Source: Adiantum capillus-veneris
Taxonomy: Eukaryota > Streptophyta > Polypodiopsida > Polypodiales > Pteridaceae
Direction of reading: 5' to 3'
Assembly: GCA_014529385.2 (NCBI GenBank)
Contig: CM043969.1
Coordinates: forward strand, 73,383,676 to 73,447,675
DNA length: 64,000 bases
Positions 1 through 11,080 of this stretch are shown one piece after another. Numbering within the stretch: position 1 is the stretch's first letter; every line of letters begins with the position of its first letter. The translations under genes and the position numbers were made by a program. The notes below the pieces were generated by a model that did not search any database, was not told the origin of the DNA, and saw only the letters and a list, made by a program, of their open reading frames with translations.

Positions 1-16
1 AAAAGAGAAACCTTGT

Positions 17-29
17 GCTCTGATACCAA
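17..29 (-). other. Primer-binding site of element A1
   Basis: Read on the minus strand this is TTGGTATCAGAGC, the usual initiator-methionine tRNA primer site of plant LTR elements. It directly abuts the end of the LTR that starts at 30. It shows that the LTR to its right is the 5' LTR of a minus-strand element whose body lies left of the window. Confidence 0.85.
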
Positions 30-611
30 TGTAACTTTTAATGGTCTAGTAACTTGTGTGTAGCGGAAAATAACATAGACATAGTGAGCATTTCATTAAA
101 ATAGATTCCTAATGAGCATAGCACGAGTGCTTGGATGGAGAGAGCAACAAAAGCATAACACCTAGTTAGATAGGCATGAAAAATACTTCAAAAAGAGAGA
201 GAAATTAAGCTATTGACAACAGTTGAGGACCGGATTTACATGGACCCGGTCCCCCATCCAAAAGGCTTTGTATTATAGGTTTCCCCCATCAAGGGAGACA
301 TTTTACTATACAATACTTTGTGTTCCTTCAATAACTTGTTGGTGCAATGAAGATGGGAGTTTCAAGCACCAAGCTCACAGTTGTAAAACACAACATCAAT
401 TCGCTCACGCTCTCAGACCCAAGACCTCACACACCTTCGAAGATGGTGAGAGCTAGCGGGGTACGAGAGTAGATTGAGAGGAAGAAGGAGTATTCTTACG
501 AGAAAGGAGTATGTCTCCTCACATAATCACTCATAATAGCTTAGCATAGCTTAGTAATTAGCATGGTAGAGGAGATGAGCAGGCATTGGAGCTTGGCTCT
601 TGGTTGAATAT

Positions 612-3594
612 TGTGAGGTCCCTGTCCCTTTTTGAGAGGAGCGGAGTACCTTTGATAGGTCTCCAATTCTGAAAAAGAAAAACCAACGGACATTGCCTTA
701 GCTACTACGTAGCCACGGGCATGAACCGTTAGTGAAGAATTGGTCCTATCTCGCTATGGCGGAGCGTGACCACCATAACCCTATCTAAAAAATATCTATA
801 ATCAATTATACCTAAAAGTATAAATCTTAGAGTGAACAACCTGTGCGCTTTTTTCCCCATATTTCATAAGCACAGCCGCCAAGGTTTGTCTCTTTTAGGA
901 TCTATGACTAATAAAAAAAAATTCTAGCGTTGGAAAGTTACCCGACTCATCGGGTCCACCCGTCCATAGAATGATACCGTTGGGGTATCATTCTCCCACT
1001 TTCCACACCACACTCACCCTTCTTTTGTTATCTAATTACTACCACACTGTTTAAACATACATGTTCCTTTACTTTATTTATGATACTGGTTCGTTAAAAC
1101 AACCCTTCAAACAGTATTACAAACAATAGTCAAATAAGATATTGTCCAATTTTAAAACAACAACCCTTGGATTAGGTTCACTTAAGAATCTCTACTGGCG
1201 CTATTATGTCCGATCGGTATATACATTATTTATAAAAACCCTTGTCCTCATGAGCGTCCCATACCACTCGACAAGTACTCGTTGTGCTAATCTCAACGTA
1301 CTCCCACCACAGCAGCAACGGTGCCAATCTGGGCGTCATCCTCATGCCACGGCAAAACAAAACTACAGTATCCAACTGTGCTAATCTAGGTGTACTCCCA
1401 CCACAGCATCAGCGGTGCCATCCTGGGCGTCATCTCACGCCTCGACAACTGTCACATAATGCCAATGCTAATAAGTAGAGAGACTTGAGAGAAACCATAC
1501 CGAATGTTTTGGACAAACATTCTTTCCTATGCAACCAGTTTAACCAGATAATCTTTCCTACTTGTAAAACATATGCCGAGTTTCTTGGGGTTAAGCCCCG
1601 TGGTTTCGGTCCATGTTTTCTTGTCATAAGGTAAATATTATATTTCTATGGTCTCGCATATACAATGATGCATAACTTGAAACTGCAATACTAACCTGTA
1701 CCATAGCTCCGATTGATCGGATTGGTGGAGACATAGCATGTTCCGCAGGAGTTCCCCCGTTACTTGTACCGGCTTCATGATCATTAGCGCCTTGGGTTCG
1801 AGCAAGCTTTGGAGCCATTTTTTTGTACTACACTTATGTTATACACTTAGAACTTTAAATTGGTCAATTTCCCTAGTAGTCTCCTTGTTTCCAAAGAGAG
1901 TCTGTAATTTGAACCCTCGCCAACTCGGATTCACACTTAGTGTTGTTGTTCTACATCTAATTTCTATACATCAAATATTTGCTAATCTTGATTGATGAAA
2001 AATTGTGTGTAAACTATGAGTGAAAGTTTAGGAATGCATTTCTTTTATGCTTCACATTTCTAATCCAATTCTAACTTCAATTTCTATACTTCAACTAAAT
2101 CAATTTTTAGTATTATTCAAAATTCTACTTAATCTAATTGACAATAAAATTGGTGAATGAGAATTTCATCATGTATAATAAGAATATGATGAGTTCTCTT
2201 ATGTATTAACTTTCAAATAACTATGCATAAGTTAATAGTGAAGATGTATTAACTAGAGAGAGTAGGTGTACTTAGAGAGAATTAGAGTAAGAGAAAACAT
2301 ACACACACATTTTTTCTAAAGTTAATTGAATCTTACTAATCCATTAGAAAGATTAGAGTAAAAGAGAACACACACATCCTTTTCTAAAGCTAATTGAATC
2401 TCACCAATCTATTAGAGAGATTAGAGTAAGAGATAGCACACACACACACACATATCCTTCTTAAAACTAATTGAATCTTACTAATCTATTAGAGAAATTA
2501 GAGTAAGAGATAGCACACACACACACACACACACACACATATGCTTCTTAAAACTAATTGAATCTTACTAATTTATTAGAGAAATTAGAGTAAGAGATAG
2601 CACACACACACACATATCCTTCTTAAAACTAATTGAATCTTACTAATCTATTAGAGAGATTAGAGAAAAAGATAGCACACACACACACATATCCTTCTTA
2701 AAACTAATTGAATCTTACTAATCTATTAGAGAGATTAGAGTAAGAGATAGCACACACATACACACATAGCTAATTGAATCTTACTAATCTATTAGAGAGA
2801 TTAGAGTAAGAGATAGCACACATACATCATTCCTAAAGTTAATTGAATGCTTAATTAATACGTACCTTATTAGTCCACTAGAGTTTTTGCTCTCTTAATG
2901 GTTTGTGGACGCCTTCTCCCTAAGAGAAATGGCAGCACTTTGTGAGCGCTATAGAGGCAATCTCTATGTCTAAAGTGTGAGCATGGATGCTCTATTTATA
3001 GCAGAAAAGAAAACGTCCAATTTTTTTTCCAAAAAAAATAATAATTTTTTTAATAAAAAATTCTTCAAAAATCATACCCGCGTATTTGATACCCTTGTGG
3101 TACCCATCAGCTTGACCACTTTGTCATTATCATCAAAAGATAAGGCTACACAGCCCCCCCTCATTAAGATTAGTGAAGACTAGCCTCTCCTTTTCATGTG
3201 AGAGAGTGTCCCACTTTGTCCCTCCTATGTGAGTCCAGGTGAGTCCATGTGCCTTCATTTGTCATCCCTATGTATTCTTTTGTGTTTATAATTATTTTAT
3301 TTATTTCCTTAATGATAATGTACTTTACATTTTTAAGTTAAACTTTACAGTCTTATATTAACTTTACAGTAGTAAAAGAAAATTCTACAATCAGTTACTA
3401 AGTCTTACAATAAGTTAATTAGTGATTCATATAGCTAAACATGTCAAAATTTTGTAGCGTAAATTTTAAATTCTAGGTTTTCTCAGCCTACGATTCATAA
3501 TTTGAACTCGAATATCTTAAATAATGAGTGATGGTTTAAAGAAATTCAAATGCGTAATAGAACTTGTGTGAAATTTGAAAGTAGAGACCTTACA
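612..3594 (-). repeat. 3' LTR of element B
   Basis: It is a long LTR, matched almost base for base by 8695-11689 with scattered substitutions and CA-length differences. It contains a TATA box on the minus strand (2992-3001), a minisatellite (about 2271-2850), and a copy of the 41-codon MAPK... exon (1696-1818 minus) followed by a GT donor. Several small open frames inside it are not genes in their own right. Confidence 0.92.
2271..2850. repeat. Minisatellite with embedded CA runs in the B LTR
   Basis: About seven units of roughly 75-95 bp each share the core CTAATTGAATCTTACTAATC, then TATTAGAGA...TTAGAGTAAGAGATAGC, then a (CA)n run of variable length. The same array is in the other LTR (10319-10930) with different CA lengths, so length change has continued since insertion. 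Confidence 0.88.
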
Positions 3595-3623
3595 ATCTCC
3601 GCAACTTAGAATTTGAGATGCTC

Positions 3624-6600
3624 TCATCTCAAGAATAGTGAAGGGTAATCCTTAAGAAGGGATGTCTCATTTTCCCAAGTAGCATCTTCTATAGGGAAAT
3701 CCTTTCATAAGATAAGATGTTCTTTGATAGATCTATTGCTAAGCGTTCTCTCCCGAGTTTTTAGGATAGTATCAGGTTGGAGTTGTAGAACATTTTAGCA
3801 GGTAAAATGATTTGCTCATCATCAAAGACATGGTCAGGGTTATATACATAAGGTTTTAACAGACTTACATGAAATACATCATGCACTTTGAGATGACAAG
3901 GGAGTTTCAGTCTATAGGCTTGATCACTTACAACCTTGATTATTTCGTAAGGTCCACAGTATCGGTAGCTAAGCTTCTTATACCTTCCGAGAGACAGATT
4001 GCTCTTTTTGGGCTTTACTCGTAAGAAAACTTTGTCACCTTCTTTGAAAATCCGATCAAATCTTTTTAAGTCGGCCTACTTCTTTTGTCGATCTTGAGCC
4101 GCTTGAATATCCCTTTGAATAGCTTTGGTTTGAGCTTCCATTTCTTCAAGCATTTTCTTTGAGGCTTCTACCCTTATAGTGGGGTCAGAAAAGTTAAGAG
4201 GTGATAAACATTCTTGACCATAAAGAGCATTAAAAGGTGTCATTCCAATACTTCTATGAGTAGAGGGATTGTATGCATACTCTACCACAGGTAGGTATTG
4301 AATCCACTTGCGAAGTTCTCTATTGCAATAGGCTCTGAGGATGTCTTCAATTACTTGATTAACTCTTTCAGTTTGGCCATCAGTTTGAGGATGATAAGCA
4401 GTACTAAAACATAACTGAGTTCCAATAGCTTGAAACAATGATACCCAAAACTTTGAAGTAAACTTGGCATCACGATCGCTGACAATCCTCTTCGGTAAAC
4501 CATGAATTATGAAAACCTCCTTCACAAACAGATGAGCAATATCTAAAGCTGTAAAGGTTGTCTTGACTGGGATTAAGTGAGCCACTTTAGTAAGCAAGTC
4601 GACTATGACCATGATTGAATCATAGCCAGCTTGAACAGAAGGAAATCCGATGATAAAGTCCATGCTAATACATTCCCATTTCATTTGGGGAATATCTAAA
4701 GGATGTAATTTACCTGGCATCTTTAGTCTCTCTCCCTTAATCCTTTGACAAGACAAACACTGCTTGACATAGCGAAGGACATCACCCTTCATACCTTGCC
4801 AATAGTAACTTATGTGAATTGCATTGATGGTTTTGGCATAACCTGGATGTCCTGAAGTTGGGCCATCATGTGCTTCATATAGGATAGCATTCCTTAGGGT
4901 AGAATCCTTAGGTATGCATAGTCGATTCCTATAGTAAATTTTCCCATCTTCTAAGGTGTAATGTAGAGGTTTAGGTTGATTTGATGATACCCTCTCTTCA
5001 CGTAGGATACTAGCAAGCATCTGGTAATCTGCATCTCTGACAACAGCATCTGAGACCTTGTCTAAAATAGGGTTGTTAGCCATGGAAATTGCCCCTAGAA
5101 AAGCTTTACGGCTTAGGGCATCTGCCACAACATTATCCTTACCTGGTCTAAATTTAATATCAAAATCATATTCGTGCATGAGATCTATCCATCTCCTCTG
5201 TCTCATATTAAGGTTAGGTTGCGTAAAATTCCACTTAAGGCTCTTGTGATCTGTTACCAACTGGAATTTTCGTCCCAATAGATAATATCTCCATAGCTTG
5301 AGAGCGTGAATAACTGCTAGCAATTCTAAATCATGTGTAGCATAATTCACTTCATGAATCCTAAGCTTCCGAGAAGGTAAAGATATAGGCCTTCCTTCTT
5401 GAGTAAGGACTCCTCCTAATGCAAGGTTACTAGCATCTGTGATCACCTCGAATTCTTGGGTGAAGTCTGGAAGTTTTAAGAGAGGTTCTGAATCAAGATA
5501 CTCCTTAAGCTGTTTGAAGCAAGATTCATGTTTTTCTTCCCAAAGTATCGTAGCTCTTTTCTTTAGCAAGTCGGTTAGTGGTGCAACTTTAAGAGCATAG
5601 TCCTTTACAAAGATCCTGTACCACCCTGTGATACCTAAGAACCCTATGACTTTGGTTTGTGAAGTGGGTTGAGGCCATTCCACAATATCCTTGACTTTGT
5701 CAGGGTCAACAGAGACTCCTTCTGGTGAAATGATAAACCCTAATTAACAGACCTTAGGGGTAAAGAAGGCACATTTGCTTTTCTTTGCATATAGCTTATT
5801 TCGGCGTAAAAGCTCTAACACTTTCCTAACATGTCCTTCATGCTCTTCCTCTGATTTGGAATAAATTAAGATATCGTCAAAGAATACTAGGACAAAATCG
5901 TCCAAGAATTCTCTAAAGATATCGTGCATCAAACGATTGAAAGTTGCAGGAGCATTCGTAAGTCCGAAAGCCATCACTGTAAATTCGTAATGACCATAAC
6001 GAGTGTTAAAAGCTGTTTTGGAGATATTAGCCTCCTGGATTCGAATTTGATGATAGCCAGATCGAAGATCAATCTTTGTGAATATTTTGGCTCCATGTAA
6101 TTTGTCCAGCATCTCATCAATACGAGGAATTGGATATTTATTCTTGATGGTAACCTGATTTAAGCCCCTATAATCTATGCGAAGTCGAAGAGAGCCATCC
6201 TTTTTCTTTTGGAAGAGAACATGTGCACCCCATGGAGATATACTAGGTCGGATAAACCCTTGCTCAATCAACTGCTTGAGCTGCTCCTTGAGTTCTATAG
6301 CCTCTGGAAGTGACATCTTGTACGGCGCTCTTGAGACTGGTTCACTACCTGGAAAAATTTTGATTTGATGGTCTACCTCCCTAGGGGGTGGTAGTTCAGA
6401 AAGTTCAGTAGGGAAAACATCCAAAAATTCTTCTAGCCACATTGGTTCAGGGTTGGAAGAAGATTTTTCTACTTTGTTTAGCTTGACTACAAAAATATGT
6501 TGACCCTTGCGTAACCCTTTCAAAAGACGATTAGCTTTGACCAAGTAAGCTTTTGGTCGTCCATTCTGGCCTTGAATAGTGACTTCTTGACCTTGGTTGT

Positions 6601-7321
6601 CCATAAAAGTAACACTTCCTTGGGCACAATGGATATTGGCATTATGACTGGCTAACCAATCCATTCCAAGAATTCCGTCATAGATTCCTATGGGTAAGGT
6701 TCGAAAAGTAGCAGAAGTAGAGTATTCTCCCAACTTGAAATCTATTTTTCCCACAATGTACTGAGATAACACCTCCTTTCCATTGGCTAATTCAACTCTC
6801 ATCTTTCTTGCAGGGTGTTGATTAAGTCCTAACCTCCTTAAACATTTAGGTGACAAGAAAGAATGAGTACTGCCACAATCAATAAGAAGCTCAAATTTTT
6901 CACCTTGGTGATTTGCAGGTGTTTGAATGACAACATATTGTTTTCTTGCTCTTGGGTTATCAATTGCAGCATGTAGAGTTGCTCTTTCCTCTTGTTCTTC
7001 TCCCAATGTTGGTTCTCCTATGATAGCATTGACTCTGGCAGCCATTCCGCGCCCTCGACCTCGTCCTCCATTTCTTCCTCCACGATTTATTATTTGGTCT
7101 CGTCCTCTAGCTCGATTAGGTGTATTTGTTGCGGAGACTCGCCTATGACATACATTCCTGAAATGTCCTAGCTCGTTGCATTCATAGCATCTAAGATCTG
7201 CATTTTGAGCTCCATTTGCTGAAGCTGCAACTATTGGATGAGTTTGGTGAACTAGGTGAACTTGCCTTTGGTTCCACATCATAGGCCGTTTCTCTTCTTC
7301 CAACATTCCTTGTATTTCCAT
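3624..7321 (-). pseudogene. Element B pol (protease-RT-RNase H-integrase-chromodomain), broken
   Basis: Read on the minus strand. A CCHC knuckle ([14 protein letters not shown]) is followed by a protease with [11 protein letters not shown], where Cys replaces the usual Ser/Thr after the catalytic Asp. RT has the FFDD box, then RNase H, then integrase with SMD, SDRD and QTE in D-x35-E spacing, then a chromodomain-like tail ending near 3624. Breaks are an in-frame TAA at 5744-5746 inside RT, TAG at 4076-4078 after integrase, and a frameshift plus a TGA in the chromodomain tail where a Trp is expected. The zinc knuckle is in a different frame from the upstream gag ORF. The RT and integrase resemble those of B2 at 53275-54462. 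Not functional as it stands. Confidence 0.93.
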
Positions 7322-7883
7322 TTCGTACCCTTTGAGAGTTTGACATCTCTTTAGCTAAGGGTTTAGCTCTTAAAAGAGCATCTTGCAAATTTACAGGTCT
7401 CATGGCTTCTAGACGTGTATTTAAAGGAGCATTTAGCCCTTGGCAGAAACGGGCTACTTGTTGATCTGCGGTCATTGGCAGAGCATAGTGCCTAAGAGTT
7501 ACAAATTTGGAGTAGTATTCTTCCATTGTAAGATGAAACTGACGTAAGTTGAAGAATTCATTCATCTTAAGGGATTCGTGTGCAGGTGGAAGATAACGTC
7601 CTTTGACAGCATACTTAATGTCTTCCCAAGTTTGAGTGTTTTGAGCTACTTGATTATCTTTGCAGTGTTGTTTCCACCAAAGCTTTGCATCCCCCGTGAG
7701 ACGAAACATAGCCAACATTGCTTGGTTATCGGTAGTAGTACCAGCAGCAGCAAAATAATCCTCTATCTCTTCGAGCCACACTTCTGCATTGCGCTCAACT
7801 AGGGCTCCTTCCCCTTTGAAAGAGGGAAGTTTAGCTTGCTTGAGAAGTAGCTTTTTCTCTTGAAGAGATGTGTACACCGCACT
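7191..7883 (-). CDS. Element B gag, second exon
   Basis: This encodes a retrotransposon gag (capsid) region. The retrotrans_gag signature is visible: a WLEEIEDYF helix, then [12 protein letters not shown], then [15 protein letters not shown]. The open frame starts without a good gag-type N terminus. A splice acceptor (TTGCACAG) at 7884-7885 joins it in phase 0 to the 41-codon exon in the LTR at 9743-9865. The frame ends at 7191, shortly after the point where the zinc-knuckle/pol frame becomes open (7321), so either a frameshift mutation or programmed frameshifting separates gag from pol. The product would assemble particles in the cytoplasm. Confidence 0.82.
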   Translation of the reverse strand, partial: SAVYTSLQEKKLLLKQAKLPSFKGEGALVERNAEVWLEEIEDYFAAAGTTTDNQAMLAMFRLTGDAKLWWKQHCKDNQVAQNTQTWEDIKYAVKGRYLPPAHESLKMNEFFNLRQFHLTMEEYYSKFVTLRHYALPMTADQQVARFCQGLNAPLNTRLEAMRPVNLQDALLRAKPLAKEMSNSQRVRNGNTRNVGRRETAYDVEPKASSPSSPNSSNSCSFSKWSSKCRS

Positions 7884-8059
7884 CTGTGCAATATAGATTA
7901 AGTGAAACTTTATTGGATACTCTAACTTTAATCCACTTTAAGGCAATACTTGATCAGACAATAATACAAACAAAAGGTAATATTAATCCAAACTTTATTT
8001 ATATACACATTATTTGCTACCAAGGTTGGTAGTCTTTAGATACAAGGATTGTAATGTCT

Positions 8060-8560
8060 CTATATTTTGAGTTTAGTGACTACAAAAGGATAGGCTAAAG
8101 GATCAAAATAAAAAGTTTCCTTTGACCCTTGAAAGCTACGAGATACACATATGGGTCGAATCTTACCACCATGGATAACTTTTGTAACTTGGTTATAGAC
8201 CCATTGAGTCTGAGATATCTTTTCTCCTCCCAAGGTAATGGTAGCATCCGGATTCTTAGTACCAATGAAAAGATAAACTTCGATGACTTTTAAATCCTCT
8301 GTCCATTGAAGTTTCTTGAGGTTGGTATCCATGCACCATATCTTGTCAGCATCGATGGTATAGATTCCTCCAGATGGACTCCAATTGATGCCCCATCCTC
8401 TATGCACCCTTGGGATAGGTGGTGCAAACACCCTATCCAAAATCATCATCACCCTTTTTCGAAACTGATAATTTGGTGATTGGCATGCATTTTCAAACAT
8501 GATGGTGAACACCTGGAATTTCTGGTAGGCTGAATGAACATTTTTCTGTACCAGGAAAGT
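8060..8560 (-). CDS. Extra ORF between primer site and gag of element B, function unknown
   Basis: A frame open from 8560 to the stop at 8060 (first ATG at 8512, 150 codons) lies upstream of gag on the same strand. I do not recognise the protein. It has no zinc knuckle, RT, protease or clear membrane segment, and it is rich in Trp, Ile and Lys, with a GWGINWSPSGGIYTID stretch in the middle and a FYFDPLAYPFV stretch near the C terminus. A splice acceptor (CTGGTACAG) at 8546-8554 precedes a phase-0 continuation, so the LTR exon could be alternatively spliced to it. It lies within the interval predicted to be removed from the gag mRNA. Candidates are an additional ORF of the kind known in some plant gypsy lineages, or captured host sequence. 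Confidence 0.5.
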   Translation of the reverse strand, partial: TFLVQKNVHSAYQKFQVFTIMFENACQSPNYQFRKRVMMILDRVFAPPIPRVHRGWGINWSPSGGIYTIDADKIWCMDTNLKKLQWTEDLKVIEVYLFIGTKNPDATITLGGEKISQTQWVYNQVTKVIHGGKIRPICVSRSFQGSKETFYFDPLAYPFVVTKLKI

Positions 8561-8680
8561 TCAGTCTTCAATACCATATAAAAACTCAAAACAATTTTTC
8601 TAGGTTCTTCTATTATTTCAAACATTCGCATCCTTCAATATCCAAACATCAATCTAAAAATCTCCCCAAGCTTTAACCTA

Positions 8681-8693
8681 GGCTCTGATACCA
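8681..8693 (-). other. Primer-binding site of element B
   Basis: Minus strand TGGTATCAGAGCC, one base from the LTR end at 8695. It fits initiator tRNA-Met priming. Confidence 0.88.
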
Positions 8694-9742
8694 GTGTGAG
8701 GTTCCTGCCCCTTTTTGAGAGGAGCGGAGTACCTTTGATAGGTCTCCAATCCTGAAAAAGAAAAACCAATGGACATTGCCTTAGCTACTACGTAGCCACG
8801 GGCATGAACCGTTAGTGAAGGATAACTCTATCTAAAAACTATCTATAATCAGTTATACCTAAAAGTATAAATCTTAGAGTGACCAACCTATGCGCTTTTT
8901 TCTCCATGTTTCAGAAGCACAACCGCCAAGGTTTGTCTCTTTTAAGATTTATAACTAATAAAAAAAACTTCTAGCGTTGAAAAGTTACCCGACTCATCGG
9001 GTCCACCCGTCCATAGAATGATATCGTCGGGGTATCATTCTCCCACTTTTCACACCACACTCACCCTTCTTTTGTTATCTAATTACTACCACACTGTTTA
9101 AACATACATGTTCTTTTACTTTATTTATGATACTGGTTCGTTAAAACAGCCCTTCAAACAGTATTACAAACAATAGTCAAACAAGAAGTCGTCCAATTTT
9201 AAACCAACAACCCTTGGATTAGGTTCACTTAAGTATCTCTACTGGCGCTATTATGTCCGATCGGTATATACATTATTTATAAAAACCCTTGTCCTCATGA
9301 GCGTCCCATACCGCTCGACAAGTACTCATTGTGCTAATCTGGACGTACTCCTGCCACAGCAACAACGGTGCCAATATGGGCGTCATCCTCACGCCACGAC
9401 AAAACAAAACTACAGTATCCAACTGTGCTAATCTAGGTGTACTCCCACCACAGCATCAGCGGTGCCATCCTGGGCGTCATCTCACGCCTCGACAACTGTC
9501 ACATAATGCCAATGCTAATAAGTAGAGAGACTTGAGAGAAACCATACCGAATGTTTTGGACAAACATTCTTTCCTATGCAACCAGTTTAACCAGATAATC
9601 TTTCCTACTTGTAAAACATATGCCGAGTTTCTTGGGGTTAAGCCCCGTGGTTTCGGTCCATGTTTTCTTGTCATAAGGTAAATATTATATTTCTATGGTC
9701 TCGCATATACAATGATGCATAACTTGAAACTGCAATACTAAC

Positions 9743-9865
9743 CTGTACCATAGCTCCGATTGATCTGATTGGTGGAGACATAGCATGTTCCGCAGGAGTT
9801 CCCCCGTTACTTGTACCGGCTTCATGATCATTAGCGCCTTGGGTTCGAGCAAGCTTTGGAGCCAT
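9743..9865 (-). CDS. Predicted first coding exon of element B gag, inside the LTR
   Basis: It is 41 codons from ATG to a CAG|GTTAGT donor, encoding MAPKLARTQGANDHEAG... and ending GAMVQ. This looks like the polar N terminus of plant gypsy gag proteins. The same exon is preserved in the 3' LTR at 1696-1818. The diverged relative B2 has a comparable MAPK start (56445) with a shared NDHEAG-like stretch at the same relative place in its LTR. Conservation of reading frame between relatives argues for use as coding sequence. Confidence 0.62.
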
Positions 9866-10318
9866 TTTTTTGTACTACACTTATGTTATACACTTAGAAC
9901 TTTAAATTGGTCAATTTCCCTAGTAGTCTCCTTGTTTCCAAAGAGAGTCTGTAATTTGAACCCTCGCCAACTCGGATTCACACTTAGTGTTGTTGTTCTA
10001 CATTTAATTTCTATACATCAAATATTTACTAATCATGATTAATAAAAAATTAAGTGTGTAAACTATGAGTGAAAGTTTAGGAATGCATTACTTTTATGCT
10101 TCACATTTCTAATCCAATTCTAACTTCAATTTCTATACTTCAACTAAATCAATTTTTAGTATTATTCAAAATTCTACTTAATCTAATTGACAATAAAATT
10201 GGTGAATGAGAATTTCATCATGTATAATAAGAATATGATGAGTTCTCTTATGTATTAACTTTCAAATAACTATGCATAAGTTAATAGTGAAGATGTACTA
10301 ACTAGAGAGAGTAGGTGT

Positions 10319-10648
10319 ACTTAGAGAGAATTAGAGTAAGAGAAAACATACACACACATTTTTTCTAAAGTTGATTGAATTTTACTAATCCATTAGAAAG
10401 ATTAGAGTAAAAGAGAACACACACACATCTTTTTCTAAAGCTAATTGAATCTCACCAATCTATTAGAGAGATTAGAGTAAGAGATAGCACACACACACAC
10501 ACTCACATATCCTTCTTAAAACTAATTGAATCTTACTAATCTATTAGAGAAATTAGAGTAAGAGATAAGCACACACACACACACACACATATCCTTCTTA
10601 AAACTAATTGAATCTTACTAATCTATTAGAGAAATTAGAGTAAGAGAT

Positions 10649-10683
<35 letters not shown>

Positions 10684-10930
10684 CCTTCTTAAAACTAATT
10701 GAATCTTACTAATCTATTAGAGAGATTATAGTAAAAGATAGCACACACACACACACACACACACACATATCCTTCTTAAAACTAATTGAATCTTATTAAT
10801 CTATTAGAGAGATTAGAGTAAGAGATAGCACACACACACACACATAGCTAATTGAATCTTACTAATCTATTAGAGAGATTAGAGTAAGAGATAGCACACA
10901 TACATCATTCCTAAAGTTAATTGAATGCTT
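10319..10930. repeat. Minisatellite with CA runs in the B 5' LTR
   Basis: Counterpart of the array at 2271-2850, with generally longer (CA)n tracts. Because it is downstream of the predicted TATA box, it would be part of the element's RNA. Confidence 0.87.
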
Positions 10931-11070
10931 AATTAATACGCACCTTATTAGTCCACTAGAGTTTTTGCTCTCTTAGTGGTTTGTGGACGCCTTCTCTCTA
11001 AGAGAAGTGGCAGCACTTCGTGAGCGCTATAGAGGCAATCTCTATGTTTAAAGTGTGAGCATGGATGCTC

Positions 11071-11080
11071 TATTTATAGA
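11071..11080 (-). promoter_or_regulatory. TATA box of element B LTR
   Basis: Minus-strand TCTATAAATA. The same box is at 2992-3001 in the 3' LTR, and a matching CTATAAATAA sits in the same relative place in B2 at 54991. Confidence 0.6.

Larger units (their letters stand above)
7884..9742 (-). other. Predicted intron spanning LTR end, primer site and leader of element B
   Basis: The donor CAG|GTTAGT is in the LTR and the acceptor TTGCACAG| lies just before gag. Both flanking exons are phase 0, and the joined product reads ...[13 protein letters not shown]... into the gag domain. The interval contains the 3' part of the LTR, the primer-binding site and the extra ORF at 8060-8560. Splicing is inferred from the sites, not shown. 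Confidence 0.6.

Noticed and set aside
1142-1995. Several 60-85 codon frames on both strands, repeated at 9331-10042
   Set aside because: Both sets lie in the two LTRs of element B and owe their similarity to LTR identity. Only the minus-strand MAPK frame has supporting splice and family evidence.
8449-8631. 60-codon frame overlapping the extra ORF of element B
   Set aside because: It overlaps the longer frame in another phase and ends at once; at most it marks a frameshift or an unspliced upstream part.
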